Origin: a virus
Reading direction: 5' to 3' (one strand)
DNA: 64,000 bases
IMG/VR virus record: IMGVR_UViG_3300043773_002546
Span: 62,001-126,000 of that record
Part shown: piece by piece, positions 1 through 9,643 of the stretch
How positions within the stretch are numbered: the stretch's first letter is position 1
Layout: each line of letters starts with the position of its first letter
Notes under the pieces: model-generated
Databases searched by the model: none
What the model was told of the DNA's origin: nothing
Seen by the model: only the letters and a program-made list of their open reading frames with translations
Position numbers and translations under genes: made by a program

Positions 1-11
1 AGCATTCGGGC

Positions 12-416
12 ATGCCCGAGATTCGACCAACGCGGCTGTGCGCTGGGCAGTCGCTAGGAATTTACAACGAGTACTGCGAACAGTTGCCTGCAATTTTGTC
101 GCAGAACTTTGAGATCGCCGGGGGAACACTGGCCAAGCAGATCAAGGCCACAGACACCTTTCGCATGGAGCCGGAAGACCAGATCTTCTACTGCATCTGC
201 GACGAAAGCACCGTGTCGGCCTCGCCCTTTTTCCGTCACGCCTTCGCTGCCCAGCTGGACTGCTGGCGCGGCGTAGAGCGTTATCTTTGGCTGGCAGCGC
301 TGGATTACGAAGCGCAGCAACGCCTTTACGATGCCGCGGTTGAACCATGGTGCGTTACGGAACTCTTACAGGAATCAGTGAAAGATATTAGGCGTCATTG
401 GGAGCATTACGCATGA
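12..416 (+). CDS. Hypothetical protein, possibly truncated at window edge
   Basis: About 134 residues if the ATG at 12 is used, but no in-frame stop lies between the window edge and that ATG and no clear Shine-Dalgarno precedes it, so the true start may be outside the window. The protein is rich in aromatic and acidic residues, with no signal peptide or membrane segment, and I recognise no domain. Its stop codon overlaps the ATG of the replicative helicase gene (ATGA), implying translational coupling and membership of the replication operon. Confidence 0.6.
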   Translation: MPEIRPTRLCAGQSLGIYNEYCEQLPAILSQNFEIAGGTLAKQIKATDTFRMEPEDQIFYCICDESTVSASPFFRHAFAAQLDCWRGVERYLWLAALDYEAQQRLYDAAVEPWCVTELLQESVKDIRRHWEHYA

Positions 417-2083
417 GCTTGAGCGAAGGACCGCGCGATCGTATTCATCATGATGTGCCGCTGCAGCCCGACGAAGTCGTCGCGCTGTTTCGCGGGTTTA
501 TCCGTCACCCCAGTCTCATGGACGAGGGGTTGCGGCTCGGCTTGACTGCCGAACACTTTAACGGCCCAGGCGAATATCGCTTGGCCGTTCTTTTTACCGT
601 GCTGCACAACGCTTTTGAGCAGTATGGCACGTATACCAAAGAAATGATTCTCACCAGCTTGCGGTCTAACCAAACCAGCGGCCAGGTGGCAATTGGCCCA
701 GCGGACATCGAGTTCCTCCTGGGCGACGAAACCAATCAAGGCTTTATCAGCGAGACTTTTGACGAGCCCCGCGTTGATGCCGAAGCCGCCAAGGCCGAAC
801 GTCGGTTCTGCGAGAACCTTCTGCGGCGATTCATGCGGGTGCGGCTCATCAAACAATCGCTGCAACATCAGCTTGGCGCGGCAGCGGCGGCCTCGGCCCC
901 GACAAATATCGCTGAGCTGCTGGGCCGCTTTCACCGCGTCAGTCAGCGGGTCGAGCACCTAGGCGCTGATGTCCGTAACTCGGCGATGATGCCCGCTTTC
1001 GGCGAACAGATCGAGCTGCCGCCGCCAGCGATTCCCGTAGGCTTGCCTTGGCTCGATCAGTACACAGGTGGTATCCGTACTGGCGACGTGATCGGCGTGC
1101 TGGGCCCATACGGCGGCGGTAAATCGACGCTGTTGACCGTGGCGGCCGTGCGGATTGCGCATCACTTCGCTCTCAACGGCGAGAACAAGCTTTCCGTGTT
1201 CATCGGCTATGAGGACGGCGGCGCCAAATGGAACCACATGTTCTGGAGCGCTGCTGCCCGCATTGAACGCAAGGTGTTTACTGACTACGGCACTGACATT
1301 TGGGCGCAATTCTCGACGCGCGAGACGCTTAAAGACTACGACCGGCTGCTGCCGGAGAACCGCAACGGCGAGATCATGTTTGGCGAGCGCGAACGCTGGG
1401 AGGCGGCTATCCCTTGGCTCAACCGGCACTTTGTGTTCTTGGATTTCTCCTGTAACTCCGACACCGGCGGGCAGGGAGCAGGCGGCGTGCCAGAAATCGT
1501 CAACGCCCTGGAGCGGCTGGCTGAGGAACGCGGTATGGAGATTGGTTTCGTGGCCATCGACTACGCGGGCATTCTTGTCGAGCGCATGATGGGTTCTCGC
1601 AGCACGGATCTGAAAGACATCATTCGTCCAATCAAGAAAGTGCCAGACGACTTGCGCACGCTCTTGGCAGTGCCTACGGGCGCCACGGTAATGCTCGCGC
1701 ATCAGCTGGCTCCCGGCGACATCAAAGGCCGTCCGGTCTATAAGTACGTCGGCCACGATGACGCGTCGGGCTCCAAAAGTTTTGCCGAGAATGTGCATTC
1801 GTGCATGGGCATCAACCACCGCGACCACTCGACCAACGTTTCCACGATTTACTGGTCAAAGATCCGCGCTTTGCGGCCAGTCTCGCCTTATGGCCTGATC
1901 AAGATGGACGATCACGTTGTGGACGTGCATCTGGTCAACGACGATTACGTTGCCTGCCCAACGACCCGCGCCATCATCCGCAAGGGCGACGTGCGCGTGG
2001 TTAATCCATATGCCGAGAACGGCGCGCGCGACAACGAGCAGCGCCGCGGCTGGAGCACCGATACCATGCCCGGAGATTTTTGA
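413..2083 (+). CDS. DnaB-like replicative DNA helicase
   Basis: 556 residues. The N-terminal 150 residues resemble the helical DnaB N domain; the C-terminal part is a RecA-fold ATPase with Walker A GPYGGGKS near residues 231-238 and a hydrophobic Walker B ending in a conserved Asp (VAIDYAG) near 380. Family knowledge: hexameric helicases of this type unwind the fork 5' to 3' and recruit primase. I chose the ATG at 413 because it overlaps the upstream stop as ATGA; an in-frame TTG at 398 lacks support. A TOPRIM primase gene follows directly and the polymerase is two genes further on, which fits a replisome operon. Confidence 0.85.
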   Translation: MSLSEGPRDRIHHDVPLQPDEVVALFRGFIRHPSLMDEGLRLGLTAEHFNGPGEYRLAVLFTVLHNAFEQYGTYTKEMILTSLRSNQTSGQVAIGPADIEFLLGDETNQGFISETFDEPRVDAEAAKAERRFCENLLRRFMRVRLIKQSLQHQLGAAAAASAPTNIAELLGRFHRVSQRVEHLGADVRNSAMMPAFGEQIELPPPAIPVGLPWLDQYTGGIRTGDVIGVLGPYGGGKSTLLTVAAVRIAHHFALNGENKLSVFIGYEDGGAKWNHMFWSAAARIERKVFTDYGTDIWAQFSTRETLKDYDRLLPENRNGEIMFGERERWEAAIPWLNRHFVFLDFSCNSDTGGQGAGGVPEIVNALERLAEERGMEIGFVAIDYAGILVERMMGSRSTDLKDIIRPIKKVPDDLRTLLAVPTGATVMLAHQLAPGDIKGRPVYKYVGHDDASGSKSFAENVHSCMGINHRDHSTNVSTIYWSKIRALRPVSPYGLIKMDDHVVDVHLVNDDYVACPTTRAIIRKGDVRVVNPYAENGARDNEQRRGWSTDTMPGDF

Positions 2084-2091
2084 AAGAAACT

Positions 2092-3153
2092 ATGACTATG
2101 ACAGCTCCTGGTTCCGTAGCGGTCGATCCGCTTAACCCCATGCTGTACAACCTCCTGGAGCACAAGTTCGGGGAGGTAAAGATCGCCAATGAAGGCGTCT
2201 CAGCCGATGTCCAGGAGCTGCCTGATCCGTTCCACCCGGGACGCACAATCACGCACTCCAACAGCTGGGGCGAGTATTACCGGATTAACTGTCCGTTTTG
2301 CAACGACGTCGGACACAAGCTCTGGATTAACCATCTTTACGGGGCCGAGTATCACAACGGTCGGCGCACGAACCTGCACCGCGCCATTTGCTACAAAAAC
2401 GACTGTCTTTCCGCGCCTGGCCGCCGCGAACAGCTCGAGATGCTCGTCTTTGGCCCCGGGCGCCCGCTGGTTAAGAAAATGCCTATTAAGATGGCCACCC
2501 AGGAGTTTACGCCCCTGGCGGCCTCTCCGCCGGGTGAAATTATCCCAGTGGACACGCTCTACGAAGGACACGCGGCTCTGGAGTATCTTCGGCAGAGGAA
2601 CTTCGACCCGGGCGAACTGACCAGGGACTTCGGCATCGGGTTTTGCACCCGCACAACTCAAGAGCGCGTTCGCATCGCCGCCGGGCGGCTCTACATCCCT
2701 ATCAGCTTTCACGGCAAACTTGTGGGCTGGCAGGCTCGCGCTGTTGGTGACGGCAACAAGAACCTCAAGTACTTCAACTGCCCGGGCACCAGCAAAAGTC
2801 GCATGCTCTACAACTACGACCGCGCCAGCCAACAGCCGTTTGTAATTGTCGTTGAGGGTGTGCCCAGCGTGTGGCGTCTCGGCGCGGCTGCTGTGTGTCT
2901 CTTCGGCAAAACGATGAGCCTTTGGCAGCGGACCACGATCAGCACGACTTGGTCTGGCAAGCCGGTGTTCATGATGCTCGACAACGACGCCCGCGGTGAG
3001 ATGGAACAGGCCATTCAACTTTTGAAACAGGCGCAAGTTAACGTCATTCCTGTGTATTTGCCCGATAAGCGCGATCCGGCGGATTACCCGCGGGAAGAAA
3101 TAATCTCATTGATATCAATGACCGGCGCCGCCGCCGGGCACGCACCGTTTTAG
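2092..3153 (+). CDS. DNA primase, zinc-binding plus TOPRIM domains
   Basis: About 353 residues. A Cys/His cluster near residues 66-105 (CPFC, then H and a CYKNDC stretch) looks like a CHC2-type zinc finger that reads template DNA. Downstream, VVEG near residue 254 and LDNDARG near 297 are the Glu and Asp-x-Asp signatures of a TOPRIM catalytic core. Function by family: synthesis of RNA primers together with the preceding helicase. The start is not certain: ATG 2092 or 2098 are possible, both with a weak ribosome site, and the gene is probably coupled to the helicase stop at 2083. The 3' end carries a dispersed TGATATCA palindrome read as SLISMT. Confidence 0.85.
   Translation: MTMTAPGSVAVDPLNPMLYNLLEHKFGEVKIANEGVSADVQELPDPFHPGRTITHSNSWGEYYRINCPFCNDVGHKLWINHLYGAEYHNGRRTNLHRAICYKNDCLSAPGRREQLEMLVFGPGRPLVKKMPIKMATQEFTPLAASPPGEIIPVDTLYEGHAALEYLRQRNFDPGELTRDFGIGFCTRTTQERVRIAAGRLYIPISFHGKLVGWQARAVGDGNKNLKYFNCPGTSKSRMLYNYDRASQQPFVIVVEGVPSVWRLGAAAVCLFGKTMSLWQRTTISTTWSGKPVFMMLDNDARGEMEQAIQLLKQAQVNVIPVYLPDKRDPADYPREEIISLISMTGAAAGHAPF
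3107..3120. repeat. Dispersed palindrome copy 1 (TGATATCA core)
   Basis: CATTGATATCAATG, a perfect 14-base palindrome inside the 3' end of the primase gene, 43 bases before the next start codon. Member of the 14-copy family described in the findings. Confidence 0.85.
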
Positions 3154-3162
3154 GAGCAACCC

Positions 3163-3522
3163 ATGGGTAACCTGACCACCATGACGATCTACAACGACGG
3201 GATCGATCAGATCCCCAAGCACGCGCAGGAATTTGCGGACGCCCTGTATGCGGCGGCGCAGTCCACCGACCCGCAGACAATCCGCGTGGGCAATCACTGG
3301 AATCTAGTGAAAGTTCATCCTTTTCGGCATGCGGACACCAGCACGATCTACGTGCACATGGGCAACACGGTTTGCGAAATGAGCGGCTGGAGCAAAGAGA
3401 CTCGGCGCCTCATGCGTGAAAGCCCCGCGTTCTTCGAGAAGATGCTTAACTTCATGCGCGGCGTGGTGGAAAACCTGAGCGCTGATTTCAAGAAACTCCA
3501 AGAAGAGAAAGTAACCGCATGA
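3163..3522 (+). CDS. Hypothetical protein in replication operon
   Basis: 119 residues with a good ribosome site (AGGAG) ahead of the ATG. The protein ends in a predicted amphipathic helix rich in Lys and Glu and has no transmembrane segment. I do not recognise a family. It lies between primase and DNA polymerase and its stop overlaps the polymerase start (ATGA), so a replication accessory role is plausible, but this is context only. Confidence 0.75.
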   Translation: MGNLTTMTIYNDGIDQIPKHAQEFADALYAAAQSTDPQTIRVGNHWNLVKVHPFRHADTSTIYVHMGNTVCEMSGWSKETRRLMRESPAFFEKMLNFMRGVVENLSADFKKLQEEKVTA

Positions 3523-6500
3523 GCGGCGGAATCACTATTCATCATCTTTTGTCTGAAGCTCTGTCGGACCCGGTCAAGGCCGAGTTCGCCGACGCGGCGT
3601 ATCCGTTCATGCCGCTGGATTCCTACGGTATGCCGCCCGCGGGCCCGGACTTCCTTGCCGCGGCGATTGCCATGGGCGACGACATCGACAGCAGTGTCGT
3701 GAAGCGCAAGAAAGAGCCGCCCACAGGAGAAAACCTCAAGTATCTCTACCGCCGGGCACTTTACGATCCGACCTTCAGTCTCCGAATTGCAATTAAAGGC
3801 GGCGAGGCTTTCGTTCGTTTCATGCCGGGCCATCTTTGGCGGCCGACGGGTAAACGCACCCACGGCCCCAAGAAAGCCCGTGTCATGATCGTCGGCAAGA
3901 TTCCCGGCCGTGACGAACTGGCTGAGCAGCGGGCGCTGGTTGGCCGCGGCGTCGAACCGCTGCGGCAGGCGCTATCCGAGCTGGGAGTGGCCGAGGAGGA
4001 ATACAGCTCCTGGTACGTCACTTTCGCCTGTAAGTTCGGTTCGCCCACTCCTGACAGCGCCACGATCCCCGCTGTGTGGCTTAAAGATTGCGCGCCGCTG
4101 CTGGCCCAAGAGCTGCGCCTTGTGCAGCCGGAGTACATCCTCTGCATGGGCAACGAAGCGGCTAAAGCCGTACTGCAGACCAACGGCAACGTTTCCGGCC
4201 TGTCCGGCCGCGTGCTGCCGATCCATTATCAAGACGAGTACGGGAGCAAGCACGAGGTCAAGGTTATGACCTGCTTAAACCCGGCTTACGTCGCCCGCAA
4301 ACCAGAAGCCTACGAAGATTTCAAAGGGCAGCTTTCGCGGTTTCTGGATATGACGCAGAATCGCACGCCCCAGTCCGAGGACATCGATCATGCCGAGATC
4401 TACACGGAAGAAGCGCTCACTGAGCTCGTGGACGCTATGCTGGCCGATCAGACTCCCGGCTCGAACATTGTTGCGGTGGACTGCGAGTGGCACGGAGACC
4501 ATCCGACAGAGCCTGGTGCTTATTTGCGCACGGTGCAGATTTCCAACCAGGATCGCTGGGCGCGGACGATCGTTCTGCGGTATGACCATGGCGCGGAAGC
4601 GTTTCGTCCGAATCTGGACGCCGCCCGAATCCAGCTCAACCGCTTGCTCAAATCTACGCCGAGTCGTCACGTGCGGGTGGGTGGTCACTTTTTCCGCGCC
4701 GACCTTCCGTGGCTCGTTGATTTTGGCGTCGATGTACGGGACGAGTACGCGCCCGCTGCCGACCACAACAATCGAACACAGGGCGGTTGGGACACCAGCC
4801 TGATGTACCACGCCGTGTGCGAGACGGCGAAATTCGGCTTGGATGACTGCGTGCTGCGGTTCACTTCCGCGCCTCCTTATTGGGAAGAGCTGGACAAGTG
4901 GAAGAAGCGATACCGAGCCCGCCACAAGGTCAAAGCAAGCGAGATGGGCGGCTACGGCATCATCCCGGGCAGTGTGCTTCACCCTTACGCCAGCTACGAC
5001 GTCGATGTCACGCGCCGGATTATGCTCAAGTTTTACGGCACCGACGGAACCGACGGTCTGCTGGCCTGCGATCAGTACGGCAACGACTGCTGGCTGCCTT
5101 ATTGGACGGCGCACCAGGCAAGCTTGGCTTTTCTGGAGATGGAACAGACCGGACTGGTTGTTGACCGCGCGCGGTCTGACGAGATCACGACGCTGTTTAT
5201 GAACACGCAGGATCGGCTGATCCAGGAGATTCGTTCGGAACTCAACTGGCCTAAGTTCAACCCCAAGAGCCAGCCGCAGCTTGCGGTGGCTTTGTTTGGC
5301 TTGGCGTTTAAGGACCGTTACGCCACCAAGATCGAGGTCCCCGAGGACGCGCGCCCTTTGGATTTAACGCCGATTAAAACAACCGGCAAGCGCCCTACGC
5401 TTTGGCACGAACTGGGCTTCCGCGGCGGTAATCGCGACACCGCCACACCCAGCACCGACAAAGAGAGCCTTGGCATCCTTGGGCATCACAACACGACAGC
5501 GGCCAAAATCCGCGACTACAAGTTTGTCGCCCAAGTGCTGCAGTCTGTGCTGCGCAAACCCAACGTGAACGAAGACGGAGAGTTTGAAACTGACGAAGAA
5601 GGACATTACGAATATGACAAGGGCCTTATTGGCGCGGCTCATTCCGACGGGAAGGTACGCACGCATCTTTTCCAGACGAAAGAAACAGGACGCGCCTCAA
5701 GCTCTCGCCCTCCTTTGCAAAACCTCAGCAGTCGACGAGAAGACGACTACAAACGAATTCTCGGCGCCGCTCATCAGCACCCCGTCAGAAGTATCCTCCG
5801 CGTTCCGGAAGGTTGCGTCGGGATTGAAACCGACCTCACTGGTGCGGAATTGGCGGTCCTCGCGTGGCTAAGCCAAGATAAAAACTTTATCGAACACGTT
5901 CGCCGCAACCTGTTGCCCGAAGAACACCCTGACCACTACGACATACATTCACAACAGGCCGTAAAAGCTTTCTGCTTGCGCGACGTGATGCCGACAAAGA
6001 CCGGTATGAAAGACGCTGGTAAAAAGGGTCTGCGCGTGGCCGCCAAAAATGTGAATTTCGGCATTCCATACGGGCGCGGAGCCGAGGCAATTGCGCGGCA
6101 ATGCAAAGAAGAGGGCGTCGAAGTTTCGGCTGAGGACTGCCAGAAGATGATTGACGCGTACTTCATCTCGTACCCTAAGACATACGATTTCCTGGCTGAG
6201 TGCCGCAAACGTTCTCAGGATCCGGGTTGGCTTGTTGGCCCCTACGGTCGTTACAGGCGATTCTTACCCGCTAGCGAACGCTCGGTCATCGGAGAGCAGG
6301 AGCGACAAGCTCAAAACTTTCCAATTCAAGGCGGCGTAGCCGACGCCGTATCAATCGCGCTGAATAACTTTTACAGGTATCGGCTCGAGCACCCCGATGT
6401 TCAATACGATATCGCGCTGCAGATCCACGACGCGATTATGCTCATCGTCCCCCGCGAGCACGCTGAGCGGGTGTACCACGAGGTGGTTCCCAGGTGCATG

Positions 6501-6656
6501 GTCGAAGACGTGCCTTTCTGGCCGCGCTACCTTAACGGCACGCCAATCCCCGTGGCCGAACCCTACCACTTTGGCGCCGACCGTGAGGTATTCGTCCATT
6601 GGGGCGAGAAGCTGAAACCCGACGCCGCAAAGGCTTTAGGCCTGGATTGGCTGTGA
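3519..6656 (+). CDS. Family A DNA polymerase with N-terminal UDG-like domain
   Basis: 1045 residues in three parts. Residues about 115-290 resemble a family 4-type uracil-DNA glycosylase (GKIPGRDE, then LVGRG, later LNPAYV). Residues about 315-530 are a 3'-5' proofreading exonuclease: DCEW near 320, HFFRADLPWL, and YASYDVD near 490. Residues about 590-1045 are a PolA-type polymerase: motif A DLTGAEL near 769, motif B AAKNVNFGIPYG near 841, motif C IHDAIMLIVP near 968. Fusion of a UDG-like domain to PolA is known in the SPO1 phage polymerase; whether this copy is an active glycosylase is unclear, as the family 4 iron-sulfur cysteines are not obvious. No 5'-3' exonuclease domain. Coupled to the previous gene by ATGA. 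Confidence 0.93.
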   Translation: MSGGITIHHLLSEALSDPVKAEFADAAYPFMPLDSYGMPPAGPDFLAAAIAMGDDIDSSVVKRKKEPPTGENLKYLYRRALYDPTFSLRIAIKGGEAFVRFMPGHLWRPTGKRTHGPKKARVMIVGKIPGRDELAEQRALVGRGVEPLRQALSELGVAEEEYSSWYVTFACKFGSPTPDSATIPAVWLKDCAPLLAQELRLVQPEYILCMGNEAAKAVLQTNGNVSGLSGRVLPIHYQDEYGSKHEVKVMTCLNPAYVARKPEAYEDFKGQLSRFLDMTQNRTPQSEDIDHAEIYTEEALTELVDAMLADQTPGSNIVAVDCEWHGDHPTEPGAYLRTVQISNQDRWARTIVLRYDHGAEAFRPNLDAARIQLNRLLKSTPSRHVRVGGHFFRADLPWLVDFGVDVRDEYAPAADHNNRTQGGWDTSLMYHAVCETAKFGLDDCVLRFTSAPPYWEELDKWKKRYRARHKVKASEMGGYGIIPGSVLHPYASYDVDVTRRIMLKFYGTDGTDGLLACDQYGNDCWLPYWTAHQASLAFLEMEQTGLVVDRARSDEITTLFMNTQDRLIQEIRSELNWPKFNPKSQPQLAVALFGLAFKDRYATKIEVPEDARPLDLTPIKTTGKRPTLWHELGFRGGNRDTATPSTDKESLGILGHHNTTAAKIRDYKFVAQVLQSVLRKPNVNEDGEFETDEEGHYEYDKGLIGAAHSDGKVRTHLFQTKETGRASSSRPPLQNLSSRREDDYKRILGAAHQHPVRSILRVPEGCVGIETDLTGAELAVLAWLSQDKNFIEHVRRNLLPEEHPDHYDIHSQQAVKAFCLRDVMPTKTGMKDAGKKGLRVAAKNVNFGIPYGRGAEAIARQCKEEGVEVSAEDCQKMIDAYFISYPKTYDFLAECRKRSQDPGWLVGPYGRYRRFLPASERSVIGEQERQAQNFPIQGGVADAVSIALNNFYRYRLEHPDVQYDIALQIHDAIMLIVPREHAERVYHEVVPRCMVEDVPFWPRYLNGTPIPVAEPYHFGADREVFVHWGEKLKPDAAKALGLDWL

Positions 6657-6748
6657 TTTGGCGGCTGATCTGGACACGGCCAAAAGGCTGGTTAGACTTG
6701 ATTCTATAAGCATTTTTTGAGTTCTTTTTCTTGAAGGAGAAGGCGTCT
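6657..6748. other. Non-coding leader with U-rich tract
   Basis: 92 bases without a gene between the polymerase and the next start. Two T-rich runs lie here (ATTTTTTGAG at 6713-6721 and TTCTTTTTCTT just before the AAGGAG ribosome site). A TATAAG near 6705 resembles a -10 box, but I see no matching -35 at the right distance, so no promoter is called. Confidence 0.4.
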
Positions 6749-8158
6749 ATGCCTCGTTACGCTGGTTCGAATTTTGCCGCTTTGGACCCTGAATTTCGCA
6801 AGGCAAACACTGGCGGCGGCGACCCCAAGAAGCGCCGCTATGCCTACGGCAAGCAGAACAACGTCCTGGTCGCCCAGGGCGCGGATTTGTTCGCCAACGG
6901 CTTCACTATCCGTCTCATGCCGCTCTATGACGGCACGACCGCCGACGACGCGGGCAACCGCTCGTTTGTTAACTTCCGCGAAGGCGCAAGCGGAGAAATC
7001 ATGGGCGACTGGTGCCGGTTGTTCACTTGCGCCAATTGGGTGGGCAACCCTGGGATCTGCTTCATCATCCACGATGGCAACCCCGACACGAGCCCCTACG
7101 ACAGTCCCTATCACATCTTCCGCAACGTGGCCTGGAACAACTCCAGCCAGTCCAAGAGCGGCATGCCGCACCCGCGGCTGGGGCGCCTGTTTGACGAGCT
7201 GCTCTCGAAGAACTTTGTGCCCAAGAGCCACGTCGGCTCGCTCCGTCGCCCCGAGCAGACGCTCTTCGTGTCGGCCTCGGCGGTGGGACTGGACGCCAAC
7301 GGGCAGCCTACGCTGCTGGCTTTTGGCGACGACCCGAAGAAGAACGCCCGTATTATCGGCCTGAAGACCAGCGCGGCGCAGTCTCTGCACGCGGCGCTGG
7401 CCGTGCGGGACGAGTCCACTGGGGAGTTCCTCGCGGGCGACATGCTCAGCTTCGGCTCGTCTAAGCTGATCACGTTTCTGCCAGAGACCTACACCAACAA
7501 CTCCAAGAACAGCAACGGCATCTCGTTGCAGGGCAGCGTGGGCGTGCAAGTGCCCAAGCAGGCTCAGCAGCAGCGCCCGGTGCTGGTGGGCTATCCGCCT
7601 AGCCGCAGCTCGATGACGCACTTCTGCGTGGTTCATGACCAATATAACGGTCAGGACATCGCGCTTGAGCCGTACGCCGAGAAGATCGTGGCGGACAGCA
7701 AGAGCTGGGACGAGTACATGTACTTCCCCACGTTCGAAGAGCAGGCTGAAATGCTTGCTACGGCGTTCCCTCGCGAGGCGCTGGAGTTCGCCTGGCAGGA
7801 CCACCCGCAGTTCCTGCGGGCTCTGCCGCGCGGTACAGCGACTGTCGACATGGGTGACCGCGCGGTCGAAGACCTGGAAGAAGCCGACGGTCCGGCGGTT
7901 GCGCCGCGGCAGTCGTTCACTCGCCCGGCTCCGGCACGTCCGGCTGCGCCCGCTCCCGCCCCTGCAATCCAGCAGGCGCCGTGGGAAGGCGAGAGCGAGT
8001 TGTCTCAAGAGGAAGCGGCAGGCGTCGATGCCATGTTTGGCTCGCCCGCCCCGGCTCCAGCCCCAGCCGCAGCCACCCCGGCGGCTCGCGCTTCGGCGCC
8101 AGCCAACACGGCCGATATTATCGCCCGTGCCCGTGCGGCGGCGGCGCGAAACCGCTGA
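6749..8158 (+). CDS. Probable single-stranded DNA-binding-like protein
   Basis: 469 residues. The globular part (about 1-380) has no motif I can name with certainty. The last 80 residues are a flexible Pro/Ala-rich tail with acidic patches, the architecture typical of phage ssDNA-binding proteins that recruit partners through the tail. Position between DNA polymerase and RecA supports this role, but it is inference. Start set at ATG 6749, six to nine bases after a strong AAGGAGA; the in-frame TTG at 6731 overlaps the ribosome site and is rejected. Leader contains a CTTTTTCTT tract seen before several other genes. Confidence 0.6.
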   Translation: MPRYAGSNFAALDPEFRKANTGGGDPKKRRYAYGKQNNVLVAQGADLFANGFTIRLMPLYDGTTADDAGNRSFVNFREGASGEIMGDWCRLFTCANWVGNPGICFIIHDGNPDTSPYDSPYHIFRNVAWNNSSQSKSGMPHPRLGRLFDELLSKNFVPKSHVGSLRRPEQTLFVSASAVGLDANGQPTLLAFGDDPKKNARIIGLKTSAAQSLHAALAVRDESTGEFLAGDMLSFGSSKLITFLPETYTNNSKNSNGISLQGSVGVQVPKQAQQQRPVLVGYPPSRSSMTHFCVVHDQYNGQDIALEPYAEKIVADSKSWDEYMYFPTFEEQAEMLATAFPREALEFAWQDHPQFLRALPRGTATVDMGDRAVEDLEEADGPAVAPRQSFTRPAPARPAAPAPAPAIQQAPWEGESELSQEEAAGVDAMFGSPAPAPAPAAATPAARASAPANTADIIARARAAAARNR

Positions 8159-8184
8159 ATTTAGCTAGCCATAGCGGCGACTGT

Positions 8185-8216
8185 CACTACGTAGTGGCAG
8201 TGCCGCCGCGGCGGCA
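8185..8216. terminator. Two adjacent perfect palindromes, possible terminator
   Basis: In the 114-base gap before the recA-like gene, CACTACGTAGTG (8185-8196) is followed by the perfect 16-base palindrome TGCCGCCGCGGCGGCA (8201-8216) and then TTGTTTCT. The second could form a GC hairpin followed by a short U-rich run, so weak termination or operator function are both possible. Confidence 0.45.
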
Positions 8217-8272
8217 TTGTTTCTAAAACTTGTCGGCGCCGCTGCGTAGCGAGCCGACCTTCTGAGGGAAAT

Positions 8273-9643
8273 ATGGCAAAACGTAAAAAGACGGAAGACG
8301 ACGTTGTCGATGTTCGATCACGGAACGGCGAGCATCCCGTCATTACAGAGGTGCTCAAGGCGACAGCCGAAGATCAAGATCCTTTGATCGGCTTGCCGCT
8401 TCCGTCCCTGGCTGCGCGTTACTTGCTGCAGGCCACTATCTTTCCGCTCTCTCGCTTTACTCAACTGCGCGGCGAGTTCTCCGCTGGCAAGTCTGCGCTG
8501 CTCATGGAGATCATGCGCTGGTTCAACGTGTATGGCGGCGGCGCCATCATGATCGACACGGAGAACAAGAACAGCGAGACGATGCTCGACGGCATCATGG
8601 GGCATAACGAGGAGTACAAAAAGCGTACTTTCTGCGTGAAAGCCCAGTCGGTCGAAGACTGGCAGAAGAAGTACATGGGTTTCTGCCAGAAGATCCACGC
8701 CCAGGCCGATAACGCCGACCGGGCGTTCCCCGTGTGCATCGGCATCGACTCTATCTCGGCGGTCGAGGTCGATCGCCGCGTGGACAAGGTGGCCGAGGAA
8801 GGCCACGCTGCGGCTGGCCACCCCTACCTGGCGCGCAATCTGTCGGACTTCATGCGTACGGCGTTGGTGCCCACGCTGCGGCACTACCCGATCGCGTTTG
8901 TGGCGACCAATCACCTCAAGGAGGAAATTAACTCCATGGGGTTCGGGCCTCCGAAGAAGTACGCCCCCGGCGGCGCCAGCTTGGACTATTACCCGACGCT
9001 GATTCTCGACATGTCCCGCACCTCGCGTAACACAATGCAGGCCGGGCGGGCTGAGGGGCAGTCGGTGCGGATAACCGCAACTAAGAACAATCTTGGCGCG
9101 CCAGGCCGCAAGATCGTTGTGAACCTCATGTGGTACAACGAGATCGTCCCCTGCAAGGACAAGGCCGGGAACGACAGCTTCAAAAACCAGCAGTTCCATT
9201 ATTGGGACTGGCACACAGCCACCGTGCGGCTCCTCATGGAGCTGCAGGACGAGAACAACAAGAAGCTCCCGGCGGGCATGGACCCCAAGCTGCCTAAGCT
9301 TCTCCGCCAAGTCTGCGACCTGGAGTACAAGCACGGCACCAAGAACGCCGAGACGCCGCTGGTCTGGTCTAACGCCCTAGGCGTGACCAAGCAGGAGGCG
9401 CTGCCGGAGGTCGAGATTGCCATGCTGCTCGAGAAGAACACCAAGGTGCTGGGCGTACTGCACGGGCTTCTGGGCGTGAATGAATACCTCGTCTGCGACC
9501 CCGCGGTGAGGTACCGCGAGCAGGTTATGGCCGAGCTGGCTAAGCAGAACGTCTCCGACGAGCCCGAGATGCTGGCTGGCGCCAGTCGGACAGTCGAGGA
9601 CATCATTCCCGCTGATTTTGACCCCCTAGGACAGGTGAGCTGA
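8273..9643 (+). CDS. RecA/UvsX-like recombinase
   Basis: 456 residues. Walker A GEFSAGKS near residues 67-74 and Walker B with VCIGIDSIS near 153-161, followed by a loop with ATNHLKEE, match RecA/UvsX-type strand-exchange ATPases. The C-terminal third is longer than in bacterial RecA and has no motif I know. It would form filaments on ssDNA for recombination-dependent replication and repair. ATG preceded by GAGGGAAA. Downstream gene overlaps as TGATG. Confidence 0.85.
   Translation: MAKRKKTEDDVVDVRSRNGEHPVITEVLKATAEDQDPLIGLPLPSLAARYLLQATIFPLSRFTQLRGEFSAGKSALLMEIMRWFNVYGGGAIMIDTENKNSETMLDGIMGHNEEYKKRTFCVKAQSVEDWQKKYMGFCQKIHAQADNADRAFPVCIGIDSISAVEVDRRVDKVAEEGHAAAGHPYLARNLSDFMRTALVPTLRHYPIAFVATNHLKEEINSMGFGPPKKYAPGGASLDYYPTLILDMSRTSRNTMQAGRAEGQSVRITATKNNLGAPGRKIVVNLMWYNEIVPCKDKAGNDSFKNQQFHYWDWHTATVRLLMELQDENNKKLPAGMDPKLPKLLRQVCDLEYKHGTKNAETPLVWSNALGVTKQEALPEVEIAMLLEKNTKVLGVLHGLLGVNEYLVCDPAVRYREQVMAELAKQNVSDEPEMLAGASRTVEDIIPADFDPLGQVS

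Noticed and set aside
6414-6419. Other GATATC sites (for example 6409-6419, 22141, 28676, 38551, 43907, 54361)
   Set aside because: They lack the TGATATCA core and are ordinary coding-sequence occurrences, so they are not counted in the palindrome family.
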